Source: Gelidibacter mesophilus DSM 14095
GTDB lineage: Bacteria; Bacteroidota; Bacteroidia; Flavobacteriales; Flavobacteriaceae
DNA: 64,000 nt
Assembly: GCF_000423005.1 (NCBI RefSeq)
Contig: NZ_AUHD01000004.1
Location: 62,001 to 126,000 of the forward strand
Reading direction: 5' to 3'
Positions 17,396-26,726 of the stretch are shown one piece after another. A program made the translations under genes and the position numbers. Positions within the stretch are counted from its first letter, which is position 1. Every line of letters starts with the position of its first letter. Below the pieces are notes generated by a model. It saw nothing but the letters and a program-made list of their open reading frames with translations, was not told where the DNA came from and did no database searches.

Positions 17396-17665
17396 ATGAA
17401 CACATCAATACTAGTACAAAATCTTAAATGTGATGGCTGTGCCAATACCATAACCACTAAATTATCAACTATTACAAATATTAGTAATATTGTCGTAGAT
17501 GTTGAGGAAAGCAAAATCTCTTTCAATTATAAAAATGTAGACGATGTCCTCCTTGTCAAGGAAAAATTAAAAACTCTTGGGTACCCATCTGTAGAAGACT
17601 CTAATTCCTTAACTTCAAAAGCAAAATCGTTTGTGAGCTGTGCGACTGGTAAACTTTCGAATTAA
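17396..17665 (+). CDS. Small HMA-fold metal-binding protein
   Basis: The protein is 89 aa. The N-terminal LVQNLKCDGCANTITTKL carries the CxxC pair Cys12/Cys15 of heavy-metal-associated chaperone domains, followed by the ferredoxin-like fold strands. A short tail of about 20 residues (SKAKSFVSCATGKLSN) contains a third Cys. In this operon it could bind copper, or use its thiols to carry sulfur. The stop is 10 bp before the next ATG, so the genes are co-transcribed. Confidence 0.85.
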   Translation: MNTSILVQNLKCDGCANTITTKLSTITNISNIVVDVEESKISFNYKNVDDVLLVKEKLKTLGYPSVEDSNSLTSKAKSFVSCATGKLSN

Positions 17666-17675
17666 ATTTAAAAGG

Positions 17676-18305
17676 ATGAAAAACATAATCGTGGTTTTCC
17701 TTACAGTGCTCTCATTGTACAGCTGTAAGGATAATATAAGAACCAAGACCATTTCAATTGAAAAAAATGAACCACTAAAATCCGAAGAAGAAAATACATT
17801 GACAAGGTCAGCTAGTGACACCATTGACTATGTTAATCGAGGTTTGGAGTATGCATTATCAACTCAAGCAATTTTGGGAAAGAACTTAATGCAAGCCATT
17901 GAAAAGGGTGGTACCGTAGAAGCATTAGCATTCTGTAATGAACAAGCTTATCCTTTAACAGACAGTATGGCTGTAGTCCATAACGTTCGGCTAAAACGCG
18001 TCTCAGATCAACCTAGAAACATTGAGAACATAGCAAATACTGAGGAATTAAATTATATTGAGAATTATAAAAAAAGTATTGCGAATCAAGTTTCTCCAGA
18101 ACCTTTGGTGATCAATTCAGGGACCGATGTAAAAGTGTACTACCCTATAGTTACAAATGCGATGTGCCTACAATGTCACGGAAAAGCGTCAAACATTGAA
18201 GCCAGGACACGTAAAAAGTTGACCATTCTATATCCAAAAGATAAAGCCTTGGATTATGGCGTTAATGAACTACGTGGAATTTGGAGGGTAACATTCAATA
18301 ATTAA
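17676..18305 (+). CDS. DUF3365 (Tll0287-like) haem-binding lipoprotein
   Basis: I take the ATG at 17676, preceded by AAAGG and followed by a lipoprotein signal (MKNIIVVFLTVLSLYSCKD), over the frame start at 17640, which would add 12 residues ahead of it. The mature part fits DUF3365: FCNEQAYPL, RLKRVSDQPRNIENIAN, and a CLQCHGK c-type haem motif near the C-terminus. Such proteins are periplasmic or surface haem sensors or electron carriers. In this operon it may accept electrons from sulfur chemistry; that is inference. Confidence 0.82.
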   Translation: MKNIIVVFLTVLSLYSCKDNIRTKTISIEKNEPLKSEEENTLTRSASDTIDYVNRGLEYALSTQAILGKNLMQAIEKGGTVEALAFCNEQAYPLTDSMAVVHNVRLKRVSDQPRNIENIANTEELNYIENYKKSIANQVSPEPLVINSGTDVKVYYPIVTNAMCLQCHGKASNIEARTRKKLTILYPKDKALDYGVNELRGIWRVTFNN

Positions 18306-18317
18306 ATAGTTTTAAAA

Positions 18318-18614
18318 ATGAGTAAATTTTCAGAATTAATACATCAAGAAACACCAGTATTGGTCGACTTTTTTGCAGATTGGTGTGGTCCTTGCAAAAT
18401 GCTGGCACCCATTTTAAAGGAAGTTAAGGATAGTTTGGTTAATGATGTATCCATTATTAAAATAGATGTTGATAAAAATCAGTCCTTAGCGGCCAAATAT
18501 CAGGTAAGAGGCGTACCTACCATGCTACTTTTTAAAAATGGCAAACAAGTTTGGAGACAATCTGGTGTGCTCCAAAAAGAGGAGATCATAAACATTATAA
18601 AAACCAATAGTTAA
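18318..18614 (+). CDS. Thioredoxin
   Basis: The protein is 98 aa with the classical LVDFFADWCGPCKMLAP active site (Cys23, Cys26), the buried Asp, and the cis-Pro loop RGVPTMLLF. No signal peptide, hence cytoplasmic. It is the last gene of the TauE/rhodanese operon, 12 bp after the haem protein. It would reduce the persulfides and disulfides made by the rhodanese. Confidence 0.93.
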   Translation: MSKFSELIHQETPVLVDFFADWCGPCKMLAPILKEVKDSLVNDVSIIKIDVDKNQSLAAKYQVRGVPTMLLFKNGKQVWRQSGVLQKEEIINIIKTNS

Positions 18615-18646
18615 TAGAGTTGTTTGAAAATTGTTTTGGATATATT

Positions 18647-19702
18647 CTAATTAGGACTGTCTGAAGATTGATATTTTTCATTCATTGGGGTGACATAAAG
18701 TTCTTGAACTAAAATAATAATGATGAGCATCAATGGGGTTGCGAAGATGACCCCTAGAAGCCCAGTTAAAGCCCCCACAAAAATTTGCGCCAAAATGATG
18801 AGCGCAGGAGGAATTCGAATCAAATGATATTGGGCTTTTGGGGTGATGAAACTGCTTTCAAAAAGTTGAATAGCAAGGTACATTATACCAATAATAATGG
18901 CCAAATTAAGATCTTGTGAAAGTCCAACTAATAATGCCGGAACCGCAGAAATTAAGGGTCCGAAATTGGGAATAAAATTCAATAAGCCAGCGAGGATAGA
19001 TAAGATTAACCAATGTTTAACATCAAGAATTAGTAAACCTATGGCCGTCAAAATGAACACTGCAAGCATGGCAATAAATTTTCCGGCGAGCCATTTTGTA
19101 AGACTCGTTCCTAAATTTTCCATGATCTCTTTGGCTCTTTCTCGATGTGGTGGCGGCACCAGTTGCGAAATGCCATTAACATAAAGATTTGGTGCGATAG
19201 TAAAGAAAATACCAGTTAAAATAATGATGTAAATATTGGCAATACTCCCAAAGGTGGTCAAGAAAAATGTGGAAATAAAATTGGAGAATTCTTTAGACGA
19301 TTGGATGTCATTGGCCCAAGCCAAAATATCCTGACCGATATCACTTTGCTCAAGAAAATTCTTCAGACTTTTCGTCAATTCGGGAAGGGATTCTTTTAGA
19401 GAAACAGTTTGGTTCCAAATCGTTGCACCCACTAAATACATCATCCCGGCAAAAATTAAAAAGGATCCTAAAACAGATATGGTCATTGAAAGTTTTCCAT
19501 TGATATTGAACTTACGCTTTAAAAACGAACTGATGCCTCTAAAATAACAAGCAATCAACGCACCCGCCAGCACCAACATAACAATATTGAATGTGGCTTC
19601 AAATATTAAAAGAATCACCGTGATTAACGCAAATATTAATCCCGCAATCCAAACTTTCTTTGAATAACTGAAGCTTTGCTCAGTGTTGCTTTCTGTTGAC
19701 AT
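18647..19702 (-). CDS. AI-2E family transporter (DUF20)
   Basis: The protein is 351 aa with about eight membrane segments and the C-terminal signature IPNFGPLISAVPALLVGLSQ followed further on by FVGALTGLLGVIFATPLMLI. The family includes TqsA (autoinducer-2 export) and Na+/H+ antiporters, so the substrate here cannot be named. It ends 33 bp from the thioredoxin stop, convergently, and has over 200 bp of free upstream DNA shared with the divergent gene at 19919. Confidence 0.9.
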   Translation of the reverse strand: MSTESNTEQSFSYSKKVWIAGLIFALITVILLIFEATFNIVMLVLAGALIACYFRGISSFLKRKFNINGKLSMTISVLGSFLIFAGMMYLVGATIWNQTVSLKESLPELTKSLKNFLEQSDIGQDILAWANDIQSSKEFSNFISTFFLTTFGSIANIYIIILTGIFFTIAPNLYVNGISQLVPPPHRERAKEIMENLGTSLTKWLAGKFIAMLAVFILTAIGLLILDVKHWLILSILAGLLNFIPNFGPLISAVPALLVGLSQDLNLAIIIGIMYLAIQLFESSFITPKAQYHLIRIPPALIILAQIFVGALTGLLGVIFATPLMLIIIILVQELYVTPMNEKYQSSDSPN

Positions 19703-19918
19703 AATTTTTTCTTCGAAAGTTAACCAATATTACTTTAATGAATATCTAAAACTAATAATTACGACCTCTTCATTAATTGATAGCATAATTTGGTAGTTAA
19801 GAGATATAATTCGACCATAAGTATTTATGTCACCATTGAACACATTCAATTTAAAAAAAGAGTCTACATTTAGAGATCATCTGGGTGTTTTAAAATTATA
19901 ATTTAAATAAAAAATACA

Positions 19919-20503
19919 ATGAAATTAACAGAACAATTTTGGGACGAAAGTTATAAAAACAACGATATTGGATGGGATTTAGGTGAAATCTCTCCACCGT
20001 TAAAAACGTATTTTGATCAGTTGACCGATAAAGATTTAAAGATTCTAATTCCTGGTGGTGGCAACTGCTATGAAGCTGAATATCTTCACAGTCAAGGCTT
20101 TAAGAATGTTTACGTAGTGGATCTTTCCAAAACGGCTCTAGACAATATCAAGCGTCGTGTGCCTTCTTTTCCCTCTGCACATCTGATTCACATGAATTTT
20201 TTCGATTTAGATATGACTTTTGATATCATCATAGAACAAACCTTTTTTTGTGCCATCAACCCTAATTTAAGACCTTTATACACGATAAAAACTTCTGAAC
20301 TTCTCTATGACCACGGAAAGGTTGTAGGCTTACTTTTTGATGCTCCGTTAAACGCCGATAAACCCCCATTTGGAGGCAATAAATCAGAATATATGAACCA
20401 TTTTCATACCCGATACACAATTAAAATTATGGAACAAGCTCGCAACTCACATCCTTCAAGAACAGGAAAGGAATTGTTTTTTAAAATTATAAAAAAGCCT
20501 TAA
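19919..20503 (+). CDS. TPMT-family SAM methyltransferase
   Basis: The protein is 194 aa. It starts with FWDESYKNNDIGWDLGEISP, the thiopurine methyltransferase family N-terminus, then ILIPGGGNCYEAEYL as the SAM loop and YVVDLSKTALDNI as the second strand. Bacterial TPMT-like enzymes methylate thiols and selenium or tellurium oxyanion products. Next to sulfur genes a thiol-detoxifying role is attractive but unproven. It is followed by a second, unrelated-looking methyltransferase at 20804, which has its own promoter. Confidence 0.85.
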   Translation: MKLTEQFWDESYKNNDIGWDLGEISPPLKTYFDQLTDKDLKILIPGGGNCYEAEYLHSQGFKNVYVVDLSKTALDNIKRRVPSFPSAHLIHMNFFDLDMTFDIIIEQTFFCAINPNLRPLYTIKTSELLYDHGKVVGLLFDAPLNADKPPFGGNKSEYMNHFHTRYTIKIMEQARNSHPSRTGKELFFKIIKKP

Positions 20504-20570
20504 ACTAATGGGAACTTGAAATCTTACCAATTGCAGAGCACTCTTTAAATGATGAAATCAAGAGCTTTGT

Positions 20571-20614
20571 GTAACATTAGTTACGCGGTTTCTGGATAAA
20601 GTGCGCTATCTTTA
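20571..20614 (+). promoter_or_regulatory. Type B CRP-like site plus promoter
   Basis: GTAAC-ATTA-GTTAC at 20571-20584 (centre 20577.5; TGTAACATTAGTTACG with flanks) precedes TATCTTTA at 20607-20614, one base from consensus, with spacing 36.5 bp. It lies between two plus-strand genes and can only serve downstream DNA: the methyltransferase at 20804 and the MBL/rhodanese gene. Confidence 0.6.
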
Positions 20615-20619
20615 GCTTT

Positions 20620-20803
20620 ACTTTAGAACAGGTCGGATTATAGAAAGCTCTAAAAATTTGTGGCAGAGGTCATAGTTTGAGTTAGCCGTTGAAGGCGTTT
20701 TTTTACTAAAAATAAAATGGAGACCATGAAGATGAAAAATCAATGTTGATTCTTGATAATTAAAAATACGCTCCGAATTCTATTCCAATTAAATTAAATA
20801 CTA
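20620..20803 (+). other. Long 5' leader downstream of the type B promoter
   Basis: The predicted start of transcription near 20620 is about 185 nt ahead of the next ATG, much longer than for other promoters here. A weak GC stem (GCC-N6-GGC) followed by G and seven T at about 20693-20712 could be an attenuator or the end of a small RNA. I recognise no riboswitch class. Confidence 0.3.
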
Positions 20804-21412
20804 ATGAACACCAGAGAACATTGGGAAACCGTTTATGAAAACAAAAGTCCGGACCAAGTAAGTTGGACTCAGGAGAAACCCGAGATTTCCTTGCAATTGA
20901 TCAAGGAATCCCATTTGCCTAAAACTGCCAAGATTATTGATATTGGTGGTGGCGACAGCAAATTGGTGGATTATTTATTGAAGGAAGGCTATACAGATAT
21001 TACTGTGTTGGACATTTCTGCCAAAGCGCTTGAAAAAGCTAAAACACGCTTGGGGAAGGAAGCAGATAAAGTAAAATGGATTGTGAGTGATGTCACCCAG
21101 TTTAAACCAATAGTAACTTACGACTTGTGGCATGACCGCGCTGCCTTTCATTTCCTGACCTCTAAAGATCACGTTGAAATGTACACGGCCATTACCAACA
21201 AATTTGTAATGGAGCGTTTAATCATTGGTACATTTTCAATCCAAGGGCCAACCAGATGCAGTGGCTTGGATATTTCGCAATATGATGAAAACACATTGGC
21301 AGAAGTCTTCCAAACGCATTTTAAACAGACGAAATGTCTTATCACGGACCATATCACACCTTTTGAAACCATTCAGAACTTTCAATTCTGTAGTTTTAAA
21401 AAACTAAAATAA
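20804..21412 (+). CDS. Class I SAM-dependent methyltransferase
   Basis: The protein is 202 aa. It reads NTREHWETVYENKSPDQVSW at the start, IIDIGGGDSKLVDYLL as motif I, ITVLDISAKALEKA as motif II, and YDLWHDRAAFHFL as the post-motif segment typical of small cytosolic methyltransferases of this group. The substrate is unknown. It follows a type B promoter and is followed after 70 bp by the MBL/rhodanese gene, so a link to sulfur or thiol chemistry is possible. Confidence 0.85.
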   Translation: MNTREHWETVYENKSPDQVSWTQEKPEISLQLIKESHLPKTAKIIDIGGGDSKLVDYLLKEGYTDITVLDISAKALEKAKTRLGKEADKVKWIVSDVTQFKPIVTYDLWHDRAAFHFLTSKDHVEMYTAITNKFVMERLIIGTFSIQGPTRCSGLDISQYDENTLAEVFQTHFKQTKCLITDHITPFETIQNFQFCSFKKLK

Positions 21413-21482
21413 TTATTTTTAACACCTATTATCAATTACCTACGTTGTACTAATATTTTTAATTTATTAAAATTTGAACATT

Positions 21483-22811
21483 ATGAACATCAAACAATTT
21501 GAATACAAACCACTCTCCCATTATTCCTACGCCATAGTGAGTGATGGTAATATGGCAGTTATAGATCCAGAACGTGATCCACAGCAATATTATGATTTTG
21601 CACAAGCTCATAACGCCAAAATTACGGCCATAATCCAAACACACCCTCACGCTGATTTTGTGAGTTCGCACCTGGAGATCAGCAAAGACACAGGAGCTAC
21701 TATTTATAATAGTGAAAAACTGGGAGCTGACTATTCACATCAAGCTTTTGATGATGGTGACAGTATCAGTTTGGGCAGCATCACACTGAAAGCCATCAAT
21801 ACTCCTGGACATTCCCCTGACAGTATCACAATTGTAGCCACTGAAGGCAATAAAACAGCATTATTTACTGGAGACACTTTATTTATTGGCGATGTCGGTC
21901 GTCCAGACCTGCGAGAAAACGTTGGCAATATGACGGCAAAACGTGAAGAATTGGCTGAAATGATGTACGATACAGTAACCAATAAATTTGATGCCTTGCC
22001 AAATGATGCGATCGTCTATCCGGCTCACGGTGCCGGTTCGCTTTGTGGTAAAAACTTGAGTGATGCTGCCAGTAGTACTTTGGGTGATGAACGCAAGGGG
22101 AATTGGGCTTTTAAAGACCAATCTAAGGAACAGTTCATGAACACCTTATTGGACGGTCAACCTTTTATCCCTTCGTATTTTGGATTTAACGTAGACATCA
22201 ATAAACATGGCGCTGATAGTTTAGGGCCAAATATTAAAAAAGTTCCATTTACTAAAAATACGACAGCCAAAGGCCTTATAGTTGATACGAGAGCTGAAGC
22301 TGACTTTAAGAAAGGACATTTAGAAGGAAGCATAAATATTCAAGCAGAATCTGATACCGCAAAATTTGAGACTTGGGTAGGATCCATAGTTGAGCCAAAA
22401 GAAAAGTTTACCTTGGTGACTGACAGTGAAAAAAACAAGGAAAAGCTTTTAAACCGACTTGCTAAAATAGGTTATGAAAAGCAAGTTGTAGAAGTGATTA
22501 CGCTTTCAGATGAAAACTTAGTGAAAACCGAAGTGTTGGATTTAGCAGATTTTAAGAAGCATCCTAACAATTACACGATAGTGGACATTCGTAATCAGAG
22601 TGAGATCAATGAAGGCAAATTTTTTGAAAATGCATTGGAACACCCCCTGAATGATCTACGCAAGACCGTCATTCAAATACCAACAGACAAGCCTATTGTT
22701 GTGCACTGTGCGGGTGGTTATCGTAGCGCAGCCGGAAGTAGTATTATCGATAACGAGCTGAAAGGTGCAACCGTTTATGATTTAAGTGACGCTATTGAAG
22801 ACTTTAAATAG
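21483..22811 (+). CDS. MBL-fold persulfide-dioxygenase-like protein with two rhodanese domains
   Basis: I use the ATG at 21483 rather than the TTG at 21474. The 442-residue protein has an N-terminal metallo-beta-lactamase fold of the ETHE1/glyoxalase II type: QTHPHADFVSSHLEIS, TPGHSPDSITIV, LFTGDTLFIGDVGRPDL and VYPAHGAGSLCG. Two rhodanese domains follow. The first (about 255-345) lacks an active-site Cys. The second has VVHCAGGYRSAAG with the catalytic Cys. The layout matches fused persulfide dioxygenase/rhodanese enzymes that oxidise glutathione or cysteine persulfide to sulfite. The next gene overlaps its stop by 1 bp. Confidence 0.85.
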   Translation: MNIKQFEYKPLSHYSYAIVSDGNMAVIDPERDPQQYYDFAQAHNAKITAIIQTHPHADFVSSHLEISKDTGATIYNSEKLGADYSHQAFDDGDSISLGSITLKAINTPGHSPDSITIVATEGNKTALFTGDTLFIGDVGRPDLRENVGNMTAKREELAEMMYDTVTNKFDALPNDAIVYPAHGAGSLCGKNLSDAASSTLGDERKGNWAFKDQSKEQFMNTLLDGQPFIPSYFGFNVDINKHGADSLGPNIKKVPFTKNTTAKGLIVDTRAEADFKKGHLEGSINIQAESDTAKFETWVGSIVEPKEKFTLVTDSEKNKEKLLNRLAKIGYEKQVVEVITLSDENLVKTEVLDLADFKKHPNNYTIVDIRNQSEINEGKFFENALEHPLNDLRKTVIQIPTDKPIVVHCAGGYRSAAGSSIIDNELKGATVYDLSDAIEDFK

Positions 22812-23260
22812 TGAACCTAAACAAACCTTTTAAGGACTACCTTTTTGTGGGTATACAAATATTGCTTTTTGTAGCATATGTATTACCCGTTAGTATGTCT
22901 TCTACAAAATTCCCCGAATGGCTTCGCTATTCGGGTTTTGTTTTATTGGGCATTTCTTCGGTGTTAGGAAGTATAGCTTTACTGCAATTGAACACAAAGC
23001 TTTCACCCTTCCCATCCCCTGTTTTTTCTGGTAAACTCATACAACAAGGAGCGTTTCGCATCTCTCGACATCCCATTTATACCGCTCTAATTTTTTCGGG
23101 TTTGGGTTATGCCATATACGGCTCATCCGTATACAAGATTGTGATCACAGCACTTTTGTTTCTTCTTTTTCACTATAAATCGATCTATGAAGAAAAACTG
23201 CTGATCCAAAAATTTCCAGCCTATAAGGATTACAAAACTAGGACCCGACGGTTCATTTAA
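22811..23260 (+). CDS. Isoprenylcysteine carboxylmethyltransferase-like membrane protein
   Basis: The protein is 149 aa with four hydrophobic segments and the family end-motif: QGAFRISRHPIYTALIFSG and, later, EEKLLIQKFPAYKDYKTRT. The start is GTG at 22811 inside the TAGTG overlap with the preceding stop, which implies translational coupling to the MBL/rhodanese gene. Bacterial members (ICMT/NnrU-like) are poorly characterised; some methylate small membrane lipids or thiols. Confidence 0.8.
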   Translation: MNLNKPFKDYLFVGIQILLFVAYVLPVSMSSTKFPEWLRYSGFVLLGISSVLGSIALLQLNTKLSPFPSPVFSGKLIQQGAFRISRHPIYTALIFSGLGYAIYGSSVYKIVITALLFLLFHYKSIYEEKLLIQKFPAYKDYKTRTRRFI

Positions 23261-23333
23261 AACCTATAAAATCGTATTCAATCTATTTTTAAAACACCGT
23301 TTTCTATTTTGAAATTCTGTCTAAAATTGGATT

Positions 23334-23818
23334 CTAACCTTTGTGAAATTTGACATGCATCTTACGAATTTGATCTGCAAGCTCCGGCACGGATCCATCT
23401 ACTTGGATACGGGGAATAATTTCAGGAATAGAAAGTGCTTTTACTGCCGATTCTGGTACTTCTATTTCGGAGAGCCAGGTTGTCAACTGCTCGGTAAACT
23501 CACATATACAATACGGCCCAATCCGACCCAACCGTGTGCTGCGGAACACATCGCACAATGCTCGCCTGAAGTATAGACCACAGCTTTCGCACGATCTTCA
23601 GAAGTCATATGGGTTGCTGCCCAACGGGCAATCTCAAATTCTGGATGACGGGTTTGGTCACCCTTGGTCACCTCCTCATTATGACCTTCGAATAACACCT
23701 TTCCTTCTGCTGAAACGAGTACAGAACCAAAAGGCTGATTCCCAGCATAAAGTGCCTCTTTTGCTAATTCTACACAGCGACGTAAATAGTGTAAGTCCTT
23801 ATCGTCTATATTTTTCAT
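23334..23818 (-). pseudogene. Nucleoside deaminase gene broken by a 1-nt frameshift
   Basis: From the ATG at 23818 the frame reads a cytidine/guanine deaminase-type protein: NQPFGSVLVS, RHPEFEIARWA and the zinc site SGEHCAMCSAAHGW. It then goes out of frame after GRIVYVS, at about 23490. The correct continuation, TEQLTTWLSEIEVPESAV and on to the stop at 23334, is in the next frame. One base appears missing within GTGAGTTTACCGAG, where an S/T-E codon run is expected. It is a real pseudogene or a sequencing error; the rest is intact, about 160 residues in total. Confidence 0.75.
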
Positions 23819-23829
23819 GACGTTCAATT

Positions 23830-24531
23830 TTAGAGGGCATTTGCTGCCATCAGTAATTTAACGATTTTGTCCATACCTCTACTTTTAGCATGTTGAAGCG
23901 GTGTCACACCATCTTTATCAGCAATATTGACATTAGCGCCAGCATCTACCAATACTTTTACAATGGCTACTTGTGTTTCTCCAGTGGCCCCCAAAATAAT
24001 CGCTTCTAACAACGCCGTCCAGCCGAGCTTGTTAATATGGTCAATTGGATAATCCGGGATTTCTGTGAGTATTTTAACCACCTCCAAATGCCTTTTCTCA
24101 GCTGCCGGTATTAGGGCGGTCCCTCCATAGCGATTATAAATATCAAATTTTGCGCCATGGGCCAGACTCATGTTTAAAATCGATAGATTACCACTCGCAC
24201 CTTCATATAGATGGGGACTGTTCAATAAATCGTCCTGTGCGTTTACATCTGCGCCAGCAGAAATCAACATTTTTGCAATTTCACCATCAGCATTGTAAGT
24301 GGCAATCATTAGGGCCGTCCTTCCTTTGTTGTCCGTGATTTCTAAATTTGGTTTTGAGGCTAAAATTTTTTCTACAAGTTTGATGTTCTTTTCAGAAACG
24401 GCTTTTAATAAAACCAATGTGGAATCTTGATCTAAATTTTTCATGTTTTTATTCTCATTTGAGTATCCGCAACTTTGCAAAGGAACAGCAGCGATTACTA
24501 ATAAAATAATGACTTTATGAAATATTTTCAT
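23830..24531 (-). CDS. Ankyrin-repeat lipoprotein
   Basis: The protein is 233 aa. The signal MKIFHKVIILLVIAAVPLQS ends in a lipobox Cys (SCGYS). About five ankyrin repeats follow, e.g. GRTALMIATYNADGEIAKML, then SAGADVNAQDD, and later GWTALLEAIILGATG and DGVTPLQHAKSRGMDKIVKL. These are protein-protein interaction scaffolds, here periplasmic or outer-membrane-bound. It lies in a minus-strand row with the SoxB-like and TlpA genes, 12 bp ahead of the deaminase remnant, so co-expression is likely. Confidence 0.88.
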   Translation of the reverse strand: MKIFHKVIILLVIAAVPLQSCGYSNENKNMKNLDQDSTLVLLKAVSEKNIKLVEKILASKPNLEITDNKGRTALMIATYNADGEIAKMLISAGADVNAQDDLLNSPHLYEGASGNLSILNMSLAHGAKFDIYNRYGGTALIPAAEKRHLEVVKILTEIPDYPIDHINKLGWTALLEAIILGATGETQVAIVKVLVDAGANVNIADKDGVTPLQHAKSRGMDKIVKLLMAANAL

Positions 24532-24570
24532 AGTTCTAGGATTTAGAAGTAATAGTAAATGTAAGAAACA

Positions 24571-25998
24571 TTAAACCAATCGAAAACTCTCAATATTATC
24601 TGGTCTAAAGTTTGAATGTTCCTTTAAGAATGCTTTCATGGCGGCAACTGCCTTCTGATTATGTTCTGTGCGGTTCTTACCATATTTTTTTGCAACGCCT
24701 TGGGTTGTTACGAAACTGACCTTATACATTTTTTCCAAATCGATGTGTAATCCCTTATAATAGATTTCTTGAATCCTATGCCCATTCGGGTTTTCTATGC
24801 GCATGTTTATTTGCAATCCTAAAACACGTTTAATATAACCTCCCATTTGTCCGAAAGGATCCTTGCAAAACGTGCGCTCCATATTTTCTTCCAACATCTC
24901 CTTAATCTCAGCGCCCGTTAGTTCTACTGTTGAAATTGGCGGATCCATTGGGGCAATATTATAGAGGTCAATTTCGGTAATGGCACCAGCAGGAATAGGA
25001 GCCCCGTAACGCCAGCCATTTGAAAATGCAATATCTGTTTTGGTAGCGTGTGCAATGGCCTTCAGAAGAAAGTTGTCCATTGTTGAATTTATGGTGTTAT
25101 AACGATGTAATATTTCTTGAGTGTTACCTAAAACAACAGTTCTCAGTTCTTGATAAGGTTTTAAAGCATTATTTACCAAATGTTCAACTTCAGCACTTTT
25201 GGGCAATGAACTATCAATTTTTAGAAGTTCATAATCACAGCTTTTTATTTTATTATTTTCAAACGTGATGGTAAACTTACCCATAAAAGCACCGTGGCAT
25301 CCACATTGCACAACGCGTGCACCATTAATTTCAATTGGCTTATAAATCCGATTATGGGTATGTGCACTTAGGCAAATATCAACCCCTTCTACTTGTTTCA
25401 ATAGTGCAATATCTTGCGGAAAACCATTATGAGAGAGCAATACAATTGCATCTGCCCCCTCAGCTTTCAAATTCTTGATATACCCTGGCATTTCATCCAC
25501 TCCTGAAGTAAACTTCAAACCTTTTGCCATTTTCTCAGGCATGACCTTGTCTACAATCATCGCACAAATACCGATAACCCCTATTTTGACACCTTCCTTT
25601 TCAAACATCATGGTTGGTTGCAAAAAATTAGTGCCATCCTCTTTAAATACATTGCATCCCAGTATAGGGAACATCAACTGTTCACTAAGCGTTTGTAACC
25701 GTTGTGGCCCATAACCAAAATCCCAATGCCCTACCATGGCATCTGGTTTTAGGGCGTTTAAAATAGGGACGATCACCTCGCCTTGAGTGTCTACCAAAGG
25801 CTTGGTTCCGTGTAAGGTATCTCCACCATCAAAGAGCAGTGTATTCGGGTTTTCATTTCTAATAGCTTGTACTAATCCTGCAATACGCGCATAACCACCA
25901 ACGGTTTCTATAACCTCTCCTGTGTCATCATAAAACAATTCTGGATGCGGTGCTAGATAGCCGTGCACATCATTTATAAACAATATATTGAGTTCCAT
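24571..25998 (-). CDS. SoxB-like metallophosphoesterase (thiosulfohydrolase/5'-nucleotidase family)
   Basis: From the ATG at 25998 (MELNILFINDVHGYL) the protein is 475 aa. The frame could start at 26016 but the catalytic strand then begins late. It has the two-domain 5'-nucleotidase layout: ND(V)HG, DGGDTLHG, SAHTHNR. Two blocks differ from nucleotidases. GHWDFGYG stands where these have GNHEFD, and SNGWRYG stands where they have GGIR. Both resemble SoxB, the enzyme that releases sulfate from the SoxYZ carrier. No signal peptide is seen and no soxYZ or soxXA lies in the window. The neighbours TlpA, DsrE and DoxX support a sulfur role. Confidence 0.7.
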   Translation of the reverse strand: MELNILFINDVHGYLAPHPELFYDDTGEVIETVGGYARIAGLVQAIRNENPNTLLFDGGDTLHGTKPLVDTQGEVIVPILNALKPDAMVGHWDFGYGPQRLQTLSEQLMFPILGCNVFKEDGTNFLQPTMMFEKEGVKIGVIGICAMIVDKVMPEKMAKGLKFTSGVDEMPGYIKNLKAEGADAIVLLSHNGFPQDIALLKQVEGVDICLSAHTHNRIYKPIEINGARVVQCGCHGAFMGKFTITFENNKIKSCDYELLKIDSSLPKSAEVEHLVNNALKPYQELRTVVLGNTQEILHRYNTINSTMDNFLLKAIAHATKTDIAFSNGWRYGAPIPAGAITEIDLYNIAPMDPPISTVELTGAEIKEMLEENMERTFCKDPFGQMGGYIKRVLGLQINMRIENPNGHRIQEIYYKGLHIDLEKMYKVSFVTTQGVAKKYGKNRTEHNQKAVAAMKAFLKEHSNFRPDNIESFRLV

Positions 25999-26072
25999 AT
26001 TTAGATATTTTACCAAAAATTATTTAATGGGACAGATAAATTTACAATTTTCCATCCCATTTCGAAATGATA

Positions 26073-26693
26073 CTACTTCAAACTTCTCATAAAATCCTTG
26101 AATCCTTCATCACTATAATCGGCCATTCCTTTATGGGTCAACGCCAGATTTCCATCTGCATCAATAACATAGGTGGTAGGAATTGCTGAAGATTGATACA
26201 TTGGAGGTAAATTGCTCGCTGGCGCATAAATAGGCATGTTGTAACCTTTGCGTTTGTCAAAGGCCTTGGCCAGTTCAAAATCCTGATCTAATGAAAGCAT
26301 AACAAAGGCCACTTCATCGCCCATTTCTTTATGCAACTTATCGATGCTTGGCATTTCTGCAATGCAAGGCGGGCACCATGTAGCCCAAAAATTCATAAAA
26401 ATGACCTTACCTTTCAAGGCTTCCAAAGACGTCAAATTACCATCTCTGTCCATTAATTTTAAGCTAAAATCTGCTTTTTCAAGTTCAGGAGCCATAGCCA
26501 TTTCATTTTCTCGCACTTGAGTCATGTCTTTCACATTGGGATTCATTAAACCAGTGGCAAGAATACCACGTTGTGCAAATCCTATCACTTCAGTATGTAA
26601 TCCGGTAGCGTAAAGTGTAAGGGCTACTACGGCAAAAATCCCGTATTGAATCCAAGTTTTCTTTTTGTTGTTTTCTGTTTTATTGTTTTTCAT
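26073..26693 (-). CDS. TlpA/ResA-type membrane-anchored thioredoxin
   Basis: The protein is 206 aa. An N-terminal membrane anchor (WIQYGIFAVVALTLYATGLH) is followed by an AhpC/TSA-like thioredoxin fold with VIFMNFWATWCPPCIAEMPS as active site (CPPC). Such proteins keep periplasmic thiols reduced, for example on haem-maturation or Sox components (SoxW). It lies between the SoxB-like and DsrE-like genes on the same strand, 33 bp after the latter. Confidence 0.9.
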   Translation of the reverse strand: MKNNKTENNKKKTWIQYGIFAVVALTLYATGLHTEVIGFAQRGILATGLMNPNVKDMTQVRENEMAMAPELEKADFSLKLMDRDGNLTSLEALKGKVIFMNFWATWCPPCIAEMPSIDKLHKEMGDEVAFVMLSLDQDFELAKAFDKRKGYNMPIYAPASNLPPMYQSSAIPTTYVIDADGNLALTHKGMADYSDEGFKDFMRSLK

Positions 26694-26726
26694 AATTCTA
26701 ATTTTTATTGAAATTCATAGCTTATT

